This document shows positions 1 to 8,510 of a DNA stretch of 64,000 nt, piece after piece. Both the position numbers and the translations under genes were made by a program. This DNA comes from Monoglobus pectinilyticus (GTDB lineage: Bacteria > Bacillota > Clostridia > Monoglobales > Monoglobaceae). The stretch spans positions 602,918 to 666,917 of the forward strand of contig NZ_CP020991.1 of NCBI RefSeq assembly GCF_002874775.1, given 5' to 3'. Numbering within the stretch: the first letter of the stretch is position 1; every line of letters starts with the position of its first letter. The notes under the pieces are model-generated. The model worked only from the letters and a program-made list of their open reading frames with translations, was not told the DNA's origin and made no database searches.

Positions 1-2
1 AC

Positions 3-1025
3 CATCTGCATAATCACTTGATTTTCAATGCGGTTAGCTTCGTTGACTACAAAAAGTACCATTCCAACAAGCAAAGCTATCACGCTATCCGGCGCACCAG
101 CGACAGGATATGTAAAGAGCATGGGCTATCCGTTGTCGTGCCGGGACAGGACAAAGGGAAAAGCTATGCGGAATACACCGCCGAAAAGCAAGGGACAAGC
201 TACAAAGCAAAGCTGAAAACGGCGATAGATACCCTCATTCCCCAAGTCAAAGATTTTGACGAACTGCTGCGCCGTTTGCAGGAAATGGGGTATGAAATCA
301 AACAGGGCAAATATATTTCTTTCCGCGCTGCCGGACAGGAACGGTTTACCCGCGCAAAGACGCTCGGCGCGGCCTATACGGAAGAAGCGATAAAGGAACG
401 TATCAAGGGCGTATATATCGCCAAGTCAAAACCGCTGCGGGAAGATAAGAAAATCCGTCTTGTCGTCGATATTGAAAACAGCATTAAAGCCCAACAATCG
501 GCGGGCTATGAACGGTGGGTGAAAATCCATAATCTGAAACAGGCTGCAAAAAGCATGAACTTCTTGACTGAAAACAAGATTGAATATTACAGCGACCTTG
601 AAAGCAAAATCGCGGATATTATGACCGCCCATGACGCGGCGGCAAGGGCGGTTAAGGACGTAGAGCAGCGTATGTCTGATTTGTCGCTGCTTATCAAGCA
701 CACCACCACGTACCGACAGTTAAAACCGATTTACGACGAATACCGAAAATCACCGGACAAGGAAAAGTATCTGCGGGGGCATGAAAGCGAAATAATTCTG
801 TTTGAAGCTGCGGCAAGGGCATTAAAGGAAATGCAGATAAAGAAGCTGCCCGATCTCGCCGCGCTGCGTAAAGAGTATAGCAGCTTAAACGACAGGAAAA
901 GCAAATTGTATGAGGATTATCGTCAAGCCAAGAAGCAAATGCAGGAATACGGCGTTGTCAAAAAGAACGTTGACAGTATTCTATATCCGTCCCAAAGCAA
1001 GGCAAAAGAACAGGAACGGGGCTAA
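3..1025 (+). CDS. ICE relaxase, MOBP/MobA type (5' end outside window)
   Basis: This is the C-terminal part of a conjugative relaxase, the enzyme that nicks oriT and pilots the transferred strand. The reading frame is open from the window edge. It starts with HLHNH followed by LIFNAVSF, the three-histidine metal motif of MOBP relaxases, so the catalytic N-terminus lies to the left of the window. The rest is the long Lys/Glu-rich helical tail usual for relaxases of Tn1549-type ICEs, including a KIHNLKQAAKSMNFL stretch also seen in the relaxase at 32401-34035. It is on the plus strand, opposite to the transfer operon. Identification as a relaxase is firm; the exact subfamily is inferred. Confidence 0.85.
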   Translation, partial: HLHNHLIFNAVSFVDYKKYHSNKQSYHAIRRTSDRICKEHGLSVVVPGQDKGKSYAEYTAEKQGTSYKAKLKTAIDTLIPQVKDFDELLRRLQEMGYEIKQGKYISFRAAGQERFTRAKTLGAAYTEEAIKERIKGVYIAKSKPLREDKKIRLVVDIENSIKAQQSAGYERWVKIHNLKQAAKSMNFLTENKIEYYSDLESKIADIMTAHDAAARAVKDVEQRMSDLSLLIKHTTTYRQLKPIYDEYRKSPDKEKYLRGHESEIILFEAAARALKEMQIKKLPDLAALRKEYSSLNDRKSKLYEDYRQAKKQMQEYGVVKKNVDSILYPSQSKAKEQERG

Positions 1026-1088
1026 TAGATTTTTTCACAAAAACCTGTTACAATCAAACTGTATTCAAAGAACAAAGGAAGTGTATAT

Positions 1089-1484
1089 ATGGGCTATTTA
1101 GCGGCGGCGGGAGCCTATTTAATAATCGGTCTTGTAGTTAGCTTTATCCTTATGGTAGTGGGGCTTTTTATCGGGCATATCATTGTTTTTGACAGTATCG
1201 CCCTCGGTATTATATCCGGCGTGTGCTGCAATCACTTTTTCACGCTGCACCCCGCCTTGTGCGTGCTGATCGGCGCGGCTGTATTCGCGCTGCTGTTGTT
1301 TCTCCAAAAAACACGTTTTGGATTTTGGGTAATCGGGGTGCTGCTGTCTGCTGCCTGGGCGGTCATTTTCGGGCTGCTGGCGTTTATTATCTCCAATGCA
1401 GATCAACTTTGGTTTTATGTGGTCTGCGGGCTTGCTTTTATCGTCATGTTACTTCTCCATATCAAGGCAAGAGATAAGGCATAA
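1089..1484 (+). CDS. small ICE membrane protein
   Basis: A 131-residue protein of almost entirely hydrophobic composition, with about four to five predicted membrane segments (roughly residues 5-30, 33-52, 55-70, 76-98 and 102-122) and a short basic tail. It starts 63 bp after the relaxase stop, behind an AAGGAAG ribosome-binding site, so it is probably co-transcribed with the relaxase. No catalytic motif is visible. I do not recognise the family; a membrane accessory of transfer or integration is a guess from position only. Confidence 0.65.
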   Translation: MGYLAAAGAYLIIGLVVSFILMVVGLFIGHIIVFDSIALGIISGVCCNHFFTLHPALCVLIGAAVFALLLFLQKTRFGFWVIGVLLSAAWAVIFGLLAFIISNADQLWFYVVCGLAFIVMLLLHIKARDKA

Positions 1485-1498
1485 AACAAGGGTAGCAA

Positions 1499-1610
1499 GT
1501 GGAACATTAAGGGCTGAAAACGCCTGTGTTTCTGCGGCTTCCAGAGCGCGAAAGCGGTATGGACGATACTTTATACTCAAACCTCAAAAAATGCCTTTCT
1601 AATGTTCCAC
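1499..1610. repeat. 112-bp segment bounded by 11-bp inverted repeats
   Basis: GTGGAACATTA at 1499-1509 is repeated as its exact reverse complement, TAATGTTCCAC, at 1600-1610. The enclosed sequence has no convincing gene. It lies between the relaxase operon and the xre gene. It may be an operator-like or folded RNA element, or a tiny mobile remnant. Confidence 0.45.
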
Positions 1611-1628
1611 GAAAAAGCAAAAAAGAAC

Positions 1629-1662
1629 GGGGCGCGGTGCCGACAATCGGCAGCCGCGCCCC
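1629..1662 (-). terminator. rho-independent terminator of the xre gene
   Basis: A GC-rich stem (GGGGCGCGG with CCGCGCCCC, plus inner GCCGA/TCGGC) is followed on the minus strand by a T-rich run. It lies just past the stop of the minus-strand xre gene. A near copy lies at 2643-2686. Confidence 0.75.
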
Positions 1663-1675
1663 TGCTTTATTCTAA

Positions 1676-2026
1676 TCACTCTTTCAGTTTGGCATTTTTG
1701 CGTATGGTTTCCTTTGCCGCCCTTACAAAGTCTGCAATCATGCGGATTTCGTATTCGTCGCAATCGGAAACAAGGTCTTGTATCTCCTGCGAAAAAATAT
1801 CTTTGGAGTGTATCACGCTATCACATAAAAACTCGTCAACAGAAACGGAAAGGGCATTTGCCAAAGATACAATCGTCGGCAAACTCAATTTGGAGTTGCC
1901 TGTTTCGATGTTGCTCATGTGTGTTGTGGAAAGCGACGCTTTTTCTGCTAATGCTTCCTGTGTCAAATCCGCTTTAATACGGGCAATCTTTATGCGCTTG
2001 CCAATCGCTCTATAATCTAATTCCAT
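1676..2026 (-). CDS. XRE-family transcriptional regulator
   Basis: A 116-residue protein with a Cro/CI-type helix-turn-helix at about residues 8-62 (KADLTQEALAEKASLS, then IETGNSKLSLPTI), followed by a short helical C-terminal region (SQEIQDLVSDCDEYEIRMI). I chose the ATG at 2026 because GAGGGA precedes it at normal spacing; the open frame extends further but lacks a ribosome site. It is divergent from the SLOG-domain gene at 2188, with a 161-bp shared upstream region, so it probably represses itself and that gene. Its target is not known. Confidence 0.85.
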   Translation of the reverse strand: MELDYRAIGKRIKIARIKADLTQEALAEKASLSTTHMSNIETGNSKLSLPTIVSLANALSVSVDEFLCDSVIHSKDIFSQEIQDLVSDCDEYEIRMIADFVRAAKETIRKNAKLKE

Positions 2027-2187
2027 TAAAAATCCCTCGCAATCACTCACTTTCTTATATTGTATTTTTTCCGCTGTATCATTATAATAATCTGTATAAA
2101 GGATTGCTTTATACAGTTTGTATTTTGATGAAAATATTTTATATTCCACCTCACAAGCTGTATTTCTAATATATGTGAGGGAATACA

Positions 2188-2640
2188 ATGATTACTTGCA
2201 CCTTTGCAGGGCATAGAGAAGTTTTCGGCTCCTGCACTCAAAAAATAGAAAACGCGCTTGAAACGCTGATCGAAAATGAAGATACGTTATATTGTTACGT
2301 CGGCGGTATGGGAGAGTTCGACGGATTTTCCGCTGCTGCTGTCCGCAATCTGAAAAGAAAATACCCAAACAAAGAAATCCGGCTGACGCTTGTTCTTCCC
2401 TATATGCAACAAAAATTAAACGAGTATAAGGAGTATTACGAAACGAGTTTTGATGATATTCTTATCCCGGCAGAGTTAGCGGAGATACACTATAAGCGGG
2501 CAATACCCGCCCGCAACAGGTGGCTTGTGGATAATAGCGACTATTTGATTGTTATGGTTTGGCGCGACTTCGGCGGGGCATATACGACGCTGCGGTACGC
2601 ACAAAAACAGGGAAAAAAGATAATCTTGCTGGAACGATAA
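2188..2640 (+). CDS. SLOG-family (YpsA/DUF1273-like) protein
   Basis: A 150-residue single-domain protein with a Rossmann-like SLOG pattern: TCTFAGHREVF at the start, a YVGGMGEFDGFSA loop, LTLVLPYM, and a C-terminal strand IVMVWRDFGGAYTTL with YAQKQGKKIILL. SLOG proteins bind nucleotides or nucleotide-derived ligands, and several act as sensors in defence systems, but this member's ligand is unknown. It is preceded by GTGAGGGA, is divergent from an XRE regulator and has its own terminator. The pair looks like an insert between the relaxase operon and the main transfer operon. Confidence 0.75.
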   Translation: MITCTFAGHREVFGSCTQKIENALETLIENEDTLYCYVGGMGEFDGFSAAAVRNLKRKYPNKEIRLTLVLPYMQQKLNEYKEYYETSFDDILIPAELAEIHYKRAIPARNRWLVDNSDYLIVMVWRDFGGAYTTLRYAQKQGKKIILLER

Positions 2641-2642
2641 AA

Positions 2643-2686
2643 AACGGGGGTGCGGTGCCGGCAATCGGCAACCGCGCCCCCCGTTT
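2643..2686 (+). terminator. terminator after the SLOG gene
   Basis: The stem AACGGGGG...CCCCCGTT with an inner GCGGTGCCG/CGGCAACCGC arm lies directly after the SLOG stop codon. It may serve both strands, since TTRAP ends at 2696 on the other side. It closely resembles the hairpin at 1629-1662. Confidence 0.7.
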
Positions 2687-2695
2687 CGTTAAGGC

Positions 2696-2905
2696 TTATT
2701 CGTCGTCGGTGAGAGTAAAGACAGTTTCGGAAAATGCGCTGTCCGTCATGGATTGCAGCTTGTTTACCGCTGTGGCGGCAAGCTGGCGCATATCCTCGTC
2801 CATGTAGGGCATGGCAGAGTTGATATTATCAATCGTCCTTTCCCGGCTGTCCTCGGCGTAAATCGCAATTATGTTTTCTTCCTCAATGGTAAAGCGGATA
2901 TTCAT
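2696..2905 (-). CDS. transposon-transfer assisting (TTRAP) family protein
   Basis: A 69-residue acidic protein that begins MNIRFTIEEENIIAIY, the usual start of TTRAP-family proteins found at the end of ICE transfer operons. I took the ATG at 2905 because it gives this canonical N-terminus; the longer open frame adds only an Arg-rich stretch that overlaps the end of the upstream gene. It lies 4 bp after the ArdA/ArdC fusion gene. The family name records association with transposon transfer; no biochemical activity can be read from the sequence. Confidence 0.8.
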   Translation of the reverse strand: MNIRFTIEEENIIAIYAEDSRERTIDNINSAMPYMDEDMRQLAATAVNKLQSMTDSAFSETVFTLTDDE

Positions 2906-2909
2906 ACTA

Positions 2910-5900
2910 TCAAACCTCCAAATCCTTTTTCTGCTCTTTCTGCTTGTCTTTCGGCTGCGGCGCCGCCTGTTTCTTGTACTCATCCAGCTTCTTCAAAATG
3001 GACGGTTTCTTCTGCGGTTGCTCCCGTTTCTCGGCTTTTACCGCTTTCGCAAGGTCGGTAACGGAGATCGCTTCACCCGCCTTTGCCCGCTGCTCCAAAT
3101 CCGCGATGGTGGGCGTTTGCGGCGTATTATTGATAATCCCGTCAAAGTTGTTGTCGTTCTGCTCTACAATGTCCTCAACGTGCTTTAAGGGATTATCCCG
3201 CTGCGGCTGCTCGGCAGCTATGGCATAAGCCTGTGTACCATTTCCCATAATGAGATACTTCCCGTCCTCCGACGCATGATGAAACCCAAAGCCCGCCGCT
3301 TCGATCTGTTCGCGGCTCATGTCGGTAATGCAAAAGTTTCCTCGCGGCGTTCTGACGGTTTCGCCCGTCATAAGGCTTTCGGGGGTCGCTTCCGGCTGCT
3401 GCTTTTCAAGCTGCCCGTCTTTGTAGGAATACCCTTGCGCTGCGATTGCTTCAAGGGTCTTGCCCGTAACGTCGCCATAAATCCGCTTGTCTGCGTCTAC
3501 AAGCAGTTGCAGCGTATCTTTTACGGTATCGGATAGGGCTTGCTGCTGTTCGGGAGATAGCTTATCAAATACGGGGGTCTGCTGCGCTTGCTCCTGCTCG
3601 GCTTGCCGCTGCTGCTGCAATTCGGTAAAATGTCCCTCAATCTCGGTAATGAGTTCCTTTGCGGTTTCCTGTATCGTTTCAAGGGACGCTTTTAATTCGG
3701 TCATTTCCTTGCCGCTGCTCCACCCGGCAACATACCCGAAAGAGTAATCGGACGTATCAAGCCCGAAATGCTGACACACCGTATAGGCAACGCTTTCAGC
3801 CTGTACCTCGCGGCTGCGGCGGTCAATGCGGTTTTGTTCCTCCAGCGGGGCGTTTAAGTCCACGTCATGCAGCTTCGCATGGGCGATTTCGTGAATGGCG
3901 GTCTTAACCGCTTGCAGCTCACTCACACCCTCTTTGATAGCAATTCGCTTATCGGTCAAGCTGAAATATCCGTTTGCGCCGTTTGTGATCTGCTCAAAAG
4001 CAATCGGAACGGGGGACGCTTTTTCAAGGGCAGCGAAAAAGTCCTCGTACTGTTCTACATCGGCAAGCAGCGGTTTAACGGAGAGGTCGGGAAACTCCTT
4101 GCCCTCGGTCTGCGAAATGTCAAAGACGGTTACAACCTTAAAGGCGGGAACGGTAACTTCCTTTTCTTCCTTAACCGTCTTTCCCTCGCTGTCAAGTATG
4201 GGCTTTCTTGTGTCGGGGTCGATTTTATCCACCAGCTTTTTTACCTTGTAGGGCGCGGGGGCAAAGATTTTAATACCTTTCTCGCCGCTTTTCACATGGC
4301 GGTCAAACTCTTTCTGCCATTGTGAATAGCCCTTTACCAAATTGCCGCCCTGCATGGCAATTAGGATAGTGTTATTCAAGCTGTAATCGTGAAACTTTGA
4401 CATAGCCGTTAAAAACTCTTTGTAGCGGTCGCTGTCAAAAATTGCTTGTATGCCCTGTTCCAGACGGGCGGTGATCTCCTTTACCTTGTCGCCGGGTTTT
4501 TCAGAAGAAAGGATAATCGGCACGACGGGGCGGGGCTGCGGCGGCTCGGCGGGCGGCGTTTCTGTCTGCTGCGCTTCGGCTACGTCCATAAAGACTTTAT
4601 CCTGTTCGCCGCGCTCTTGCTGCGGGTAACTCATAATGCGGTATTCCTCCGGCACTTCGCGCCCCTCAAATTGACGCTCCCACTCGTCGCCGCTTTCGAC
4701 GAGATAGCCGTATTCGGTAAACGCGCCTTTTTCCTGCTCGGCGGCGTTTCTGCCAAAAGCGGCAAGGTCAATCCCGCCTTTCCATTCTTCGGGCATTTGT
4801 ACCATGCCGGATTGATTTAAGTAGTAGTCGCCCAAATCGCGGTAGGTATGTACTTCGGGAATATGGACGTAGAAATCCACGTTGTAGGTGAAGTCGATTA
4901 CCTGTCCGATGTTCTCAAAGCCGTTTTTCTGCTGCAAGGCTGCGTTCAGCTTGCCGATCTCGGCGGGGTCCAGCTGCTCAATCCGCGCCGCAAGAAAATT
5001 GAGTTCGTCCACGCTGGCGGCGCATACCATGTCATAAGGCAAGGCAATATGTTTCTCCGGGTCGTCGGAATAACCGCGAATGGAAAAATCCTGCGGGTTG
5101 TCTGCGGTAATGCCGACGCTCTGCATAGCTTCGTGAAGCTGCTCCTTTGTGGCGGGCATATCCAGCCAATAACCGCTTGGGTCGCCCGCTTCAAAGCGGC
5201 TGCGGTTGCCTATCATAATTGAAAACTGTCCGTCCATGTGTTCACGCTCCTTTTCCTGCCCGGTATTTTCGGGGATAGCTGTCGCCTGTTGCTGTTGCGG
5301 CGGTTCCTCGCCCTCTATGGTGTAGTCCGGCATGAGCATACCGTTTACTTTGAAATAGTCGGCGTACTCCTGCGGGATAGGCGGGGAGATTTCCGTAAAC
5401 AAGCGGTCATACGCTTTGATACGCCCATTCAGATACTTTTCCATAGCCGCCTTATCGGTGAAAACCTTTCTGTCCTGTCCGGCGATCTTCGCTTGGGTTC
5501 TGCTTGGGCTGTTGGTGCGCACGCTCCATGTAAGCGTCCATGAATACGGGATAGATTGCTGCGCTTCTTTGTCGTAGCGGGTATTCTCGTAAATGTGGTA
5601 GTTCATCTGATATACCCGGTTGCTGCGGGTGTATCGGTCATATTCGCCTTTCTGCCACTCGTTAGAAGTGTGCTGCACAACGGTTGTCCTTGTGTATTCA
5701 ATCGCTTTGTCAAGCAAAAGCGTTTTTCCCGCCTGTTCCTCCCAAGCGGCGGCGCGTCTTGCAAGGTCGTTAAAAATCGCCTGTTCCGCTGCCGCGCTTT
5801 CCTCGCGCATGGCGTGTAGCTGCTCCGGCGGCAAAGAAACATAGGGGGCAATCTCCCCGTCCTTTGCTTCAAAATATATCCGGCGTTCTATCCGCATGGT

Positions 5901-5945
5901 TTCGGCGGTTTCCAATTTGTCATGGTCGTATGAAGAATACGGCAT
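2910..5945 (-). CDS. multidomain antirestriction protein (DUF3849-ArdA-ArdC-YodL-like)
   Basis: A 1011-residue fusion. Residues about 1-210 resemble DUF3849. Residues about 237-445 resemble ArdA, an acidic DNA mimic that blocks type I restriction enzymes. Residues about 475-570 match the ArdC N-terminal ssDNA-binding domain (DSDRYKEFLTAMSKFHDYSLNN), followed by a metallopeptidase-like domain with HEIAHAKLH at 685-693, where HEIAH is a zinc site. Residues 860-912 are YodL-like (GETVRTPRGNFCITDM), and the tail is basic and DUF4316-like. It should protect incoming single-stranded ICE DNA from host restriction. The domains are often separate proteins. The functions are inferred from the families. 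Confidence 0.8.
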   Translation of the reverse strand: MPYSSYDHDKLETAETMRIERRIYFEAKDGEIAPYVSLPPEQLHAMREESAAAEQAIFNDLARRAAAWEEQAGKTLLLDKAIEYTRTTVVQHTSNEWQKGEYDRYTRSNRVYQMNYHIYENTRYDKEAQQSIPYSWTLTWSVRTNSPSRTQAKIAGQDRKVFTDKAAMEKYLNGRIKAYDRLFTEISPPIPQEYADYFKVNGMLMPDYTIEGEEPPQQQQATAIPENTGQEKEREHMDGQFSIMIGNRSRFEAGDPSGYWLDMPATKEQLHEAMQSVGITADNPQDFSIRGYSDDPEKHIALPYDMVCAASVDELNFLAARIEQLDPAEIGKLNAALQQKNGFENIGQVIDFTYNVDFYVHIPEVHTYRDLGDYYLNQSGMVQMPEEWKGGIDLAAFGRNAAEQEKGAFTEYGYLVESGDEWERQFEGREVPEEYRIMSYPQQERGEQDKVFMDVAEAQQTETPPAEPPQPRPVVPIILSSEKPGDKVKEITARLEQGIQAIFDSDRYKEFLTAMSKFHDYSLNNTILIAMQGGNLVKGYSQWQKEFDRHVKSGEKGIKIFAPAPYKVKKLVDKIDPDTRKPILDSEGKTVKEEKEVTVPAFKVVTVFDISQTEGKEFPDLSVKPLLADVEQYEDFFAALEKASPVPIAFEQITNGANGYFSLTDKRIAIKEGVSELQAVKTAIHEIAHAKLHDVDLNAPLEEQNRIDRRSREVQAESVAYTVCQHFGLDTSDYSFGYVAGWSSGKEMTELKASLETIQETAKELITEIEGHFTELQQQRQAEQEQAQQTPVFDKLSPEQQQALSDTVKDTLQLLVDADKRIYGDVTGKTLEAIAAQGYSYKDGQLEKQQPEATPESLMTGETVRTPRGNFCITDMSREQIEAAGFGFHHASEDGKYLIMGNGTQAYAIAAEQPQRDNPLKHVEDIVEQNDNNFDGIINNTPQTPTIADLEQRAKAGEAISVTDLAKAVKAEKREQPQKKPSILKKLDEYKKQAAPQPKDKQKEQKKDLEV

Positions 5946-6003
5946 ATTGTTTCATCACGTCCTTTCTCGATTTTTAAGGGTTTGGGACTATCCCAACAAG
6001 CAA

Positions 6004-6036
6004 AATGCCCGCGCTCTCTATGGGAAGCGCGGGCAT
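6004..6036. terminator. bidirectional hairpin between VLP and ArdA/ArdC genes
   Basis: A perfect 11-bp stem, ATGCCCGCGCT with AGCGCGGGCAT, has an 11-nt loop. It is flanked by short A and T runs and could terminate on either strand. It may reduce, rather than abolish, read-through into the antirestriction gene. Confidence 0.65.
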
Positions 6037-6069
6037 TTCTCGCAAACGGGTACTCGTTTGCTGTGCTTG

Positions 6070-6438
6070 CTATGTAGTTGTTTTTATCCGTAAACGCCTG
6101 TTTCTCTCACTTTCCGCTTTCTGTCTGCGGCGTATCTTTGCCGCACAATCGGGACAGTATTTTGCCCGATTGCTGCCCGCCGCAAACGTGCTGCCGCATA
6201 CCGCGCAACGCTTCAAATCGGTTTCCCCGCTGCGGGTGATCTGTTCGCATAGCTGCCTGTCTGCGGGTAAAACCGCTTCGCGGAAATAACGGCATAACAG
6301 CGAATAGCTGATACTCTGCACACAAACGCAAGTTTCCCCGTCGTCCAATAGCAGACAGTTCCCGCAATCGTTGTTGGCGCACGCGGCGCGGGTCATTTTC
6401 TTAACGGCTCGATACTGCTTTTCATCAAGCCTAATCAT
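6070..6438 (-). CDS. cysteine-rich VLP domain protein
   Basis: A 122-residue protein with many paired cysteines: CANNDCGNCLLLDDGETCVCVQ, then RCAVC and KYCPDC near the C-terminus, which look like a zinc ribbon, and a basic tail (RRRQKAESERNRRLRIKT). This is the ICE-associated cysteine-rich VLP family. It overlaps the topoisomerase III stop by 4 bp, so it belongs to the transfer operon. A homologue sits in the inserted element at 32025-32411. The role is unknown; zinc and nucleic-acid binding are likely from composition. Confidence 0.75.
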   Translation of the reverse strand: MIRLDEKQYRAVKKMTRAACANNDCGNCLLLDDGETCVCVQSISYSLLCRYFREAVLPADRQLCEQITRSGETDLKRCAVCGSTFAAGSNRAKYCPDCAAKIRRRQKAESERNRRLRIKTTT

Positions 6439-8510
6439 TTTCGGTTCTGCTCGACGCGGAAGTTTACATACTTGCCGCCTGTGTCGGCAAGCAGCACAAC
6501 CCCGTCAAAGGTCTTTCCGGTTTTGGTGGAGTACATACCCTTGATTTTTACCTTTCCGTCTTTCAAAAGGGCGGCGGCAATCGCCTTTGTGAAAGTCTTT
6601 TTGCGCTGCTGAAAGAACAAGTCATTTTTCCACATGACAAAGCTGCAAGCCCTGTCGGAACAGTAATAGTTTTTCTTGCCCTCGTAAACCGCCGCGCCGC
6701 AACGGGGACAAGTGCCGATTGCTTCCCGCTGCGGGGTAAACAGCTTCGCTTTATCTTCGGAAATCGCGGAATAGGTTTTGATAAGCCCCGCTGTCATTTC
6801 CTCAATGCTGCGCATGAAGTCGTCCGGGCTGTCGCTGCCTTTGGCAATCCCGGTAAGGCGGGTTTCCCATTCTGCCGTAAGCTGCGGGGACGTAAGGACT
6901 TCGGGCAGAATAGCGGCAAGGTTATACCCGTCCTTTGTGGGGATTAGCTTTTTGCCCTTGCGCTCGGCAAAGCCCGCGCTAATGAGTTTTTCAATGATAC
7001 CCGCCCGCGTTGCGGTAGTGCCTAACCCTTTGCGCTCTGCGTCCTCCGGCGTTTCTTCCTTGCCCGCGTTCTCCATAGCGGACAGAAGCGTATCTTCGGT
7101 ATATGCTTTCGGGGGCTGCGTGTAACGCTCGGAGATCTCCGCTGCCGGATTGTCAAAGGTCTGCCCCTCGGCAAGCGGCGGCAAAACGGTTTCCGGATCT
7201 GCGTCCTCGTCCTGTTCCTCGGACGCGGCGCGGGACAGCTTTTCAATCTCACGCCACCCCTCGCAAAGCGTCGTCTTGCCCTTTACGGTAAAGGTATAGC
7301 CGCCGCAAGAGATAACCGCCGTAACCGCTTCGTATTCATAGGGCGCGGCTGCGGCGCAAAGCAGCTTCGCGCACACAAGGGTCATAAGTTTTGTTTCGCT
7401 GTCGGCAAGGGAAGAAAATCCCGCTTTCAAAAACTCGGCTGTCGGCAAAATAGCGTGGTGGTCGGTTACTTTGCTGTTGTCGCAAACCCTTGTAAGGTCT
7501 GCTTGCAGCTTCACGTCCCGCATAAAGGGAAGCAGCGAACAAAGCCCGGTAATGAGTTCCTTTGTGCTGTCCTGCATATCGGAAGTGATATATTTGCTGT
7601 CGGTGCGGGGATAGGTCAAAAACCGCTTTTCATAGAGGGCTTGCGCATAATCAAGGGTCTGTTTCGCCGTAAACCCGTACAGGCGGTTGGCTTCGCGCTG
7701 CAACGCGGTAAGGTCAAACAGCTTCGGCGGTGCAACGGTCTTTTTCTCTTTTTTGAGGGAAGTACAAACGGCTTGCGATTTCTCGCAAGCCGCTTTCATC
7801 TGCTGCGCTGCCGCTTCGTCGTTCAGCCTTTCGGACAAAGCCGAAACACCACCCGCGTCCAGACGGACAACATGATATTTTTCTTTCTTAAAGCTGCTGA
7901 TCGCATAGTCGCGGTTTACCAGCATGGTAAGGGTGGGCGTCTGCACTCTGCCGACATTCAGCGTTTTGTGATAGAGGATAGAGAAAAGGCGGGTCGCGTT
8001 AATCCCGACAAGCCAATCTGCCTTTGCTCTGCAAAGCGCGGATTGATAGAGGTCGTCATAGCTGCGCCCGTCTTTAAGGTTTGAAAAGCCCTCGCGGATT
8101 GCGCTTTCTTCCATACTGCTAATCCAAAGGCGGGAAAAGGGCTTTTTGCAATTTGCCTGTTCATAGACAAAGCGAAAAATGAGTTCTCCCTCGCGCCCGC
8201 TGTCGCACGCATTGACAATCTCGGAAACGTCGCTGCGGTGCATAAGGTCTTTGAGTACGGAAAACTGCTGCTCCTTGCCGCTGGCAACGGTAAACTGCCA
8301 ATCCTGCGGGACAATGGGGAGATCGTCATACTTCCATTTTCGGTACTGCTCGTTGTAGGTCGCCGCGTCCGCAAGGCTAATCAAATGCCCGATACACCAG
8401 GACACAAGGTAGCCGCTGCCCTCAAAATATCCGCTGCGCTTTTCATTCGCGCCAAGTACGGCGGCAATCGCCGCCCCGACGCTCGGTTTCTCTGCAATTA
8501 CAAGTTTCAT
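6435..8510 (-). CDS. topB: DNA topoisomerase III, type IA
   Basis: A 691-residue ICE-encoded topoisomerase III, which relaxes or decatenates DNA through a 5'-phosphotyrosine intermediate. An N-terminal Toprim domain (KLVIAEKPSVGAAIA, and ACDSGREGE at 101-109) is followed by the type IA core with catalytic Tyr300 in LTYPRTDS, and a C-terminal zinc ribbon (CPRCGAAVYE...YYCSDRAC). The length is normal for the TopB copies in Tn1549-type ICEs. It shares ATGA overlaps with the neighbouring genes. Its likely job is to resolve topological problems during ICE transfer or replication. Confidence 0.95.
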   Translation of the reverse strand: MKLVIAEKPSVGAAIAAVLGANEKRSGYFEGSGYLVSWCIGHLISLADAATYNEQYRKWKYDDLPIVPQDWQFTVASGKEQQFSVLKDLMHRSDVSEIVNACDSGREGELIFRFVYEQANCKKPFSRLWISSMEESAIREGFSNLKDGRSYDDLYQSALCRAKADWLVGINATRLFSILYHKTLNVGRVQTPTLTMLVNRDYAISSFKKEKYHVVRLDAGGVSALSERLNDEAAAQQMKAACEKSQAVCTSLKKEKKTVAPPKLFDLTALQREANRLYGFTAKQTLDYAQALYEKRFLTYPRTDSKYITSDMQDSTKELITGLCSLLPFMRDVKLQADLTRVCDNSKVTDHHAILPTAEFLKAGFSSLADSETKLMTLVCAKLLCAAAAPYEYEAVTAVISCGGYTFTVKGKTTLCEGWREIEKLSRAASEEQDEDADPETVLPPLAEGQTFDNPAAEISERYTQPPKAYTEDTLLSAMENAGKEETPEDAERKGLGTTATRAGIIEKLISAGFAERKGKKLIPTKDGYNLAAILPEVLTSPQLTAEWETRLTGIAKGSDSPDDFMRSIEEMTAGLIKTYSAISEDKAKLFTPQREAIGTCPRCGAAVYEGKKNYYCSDRACSFVMWKNDLFFQQRKKTFTKAIAAALLKDGKVKIKGMYSTKTGKTFDGVVLLADTGGKYVNFRVEQNRK

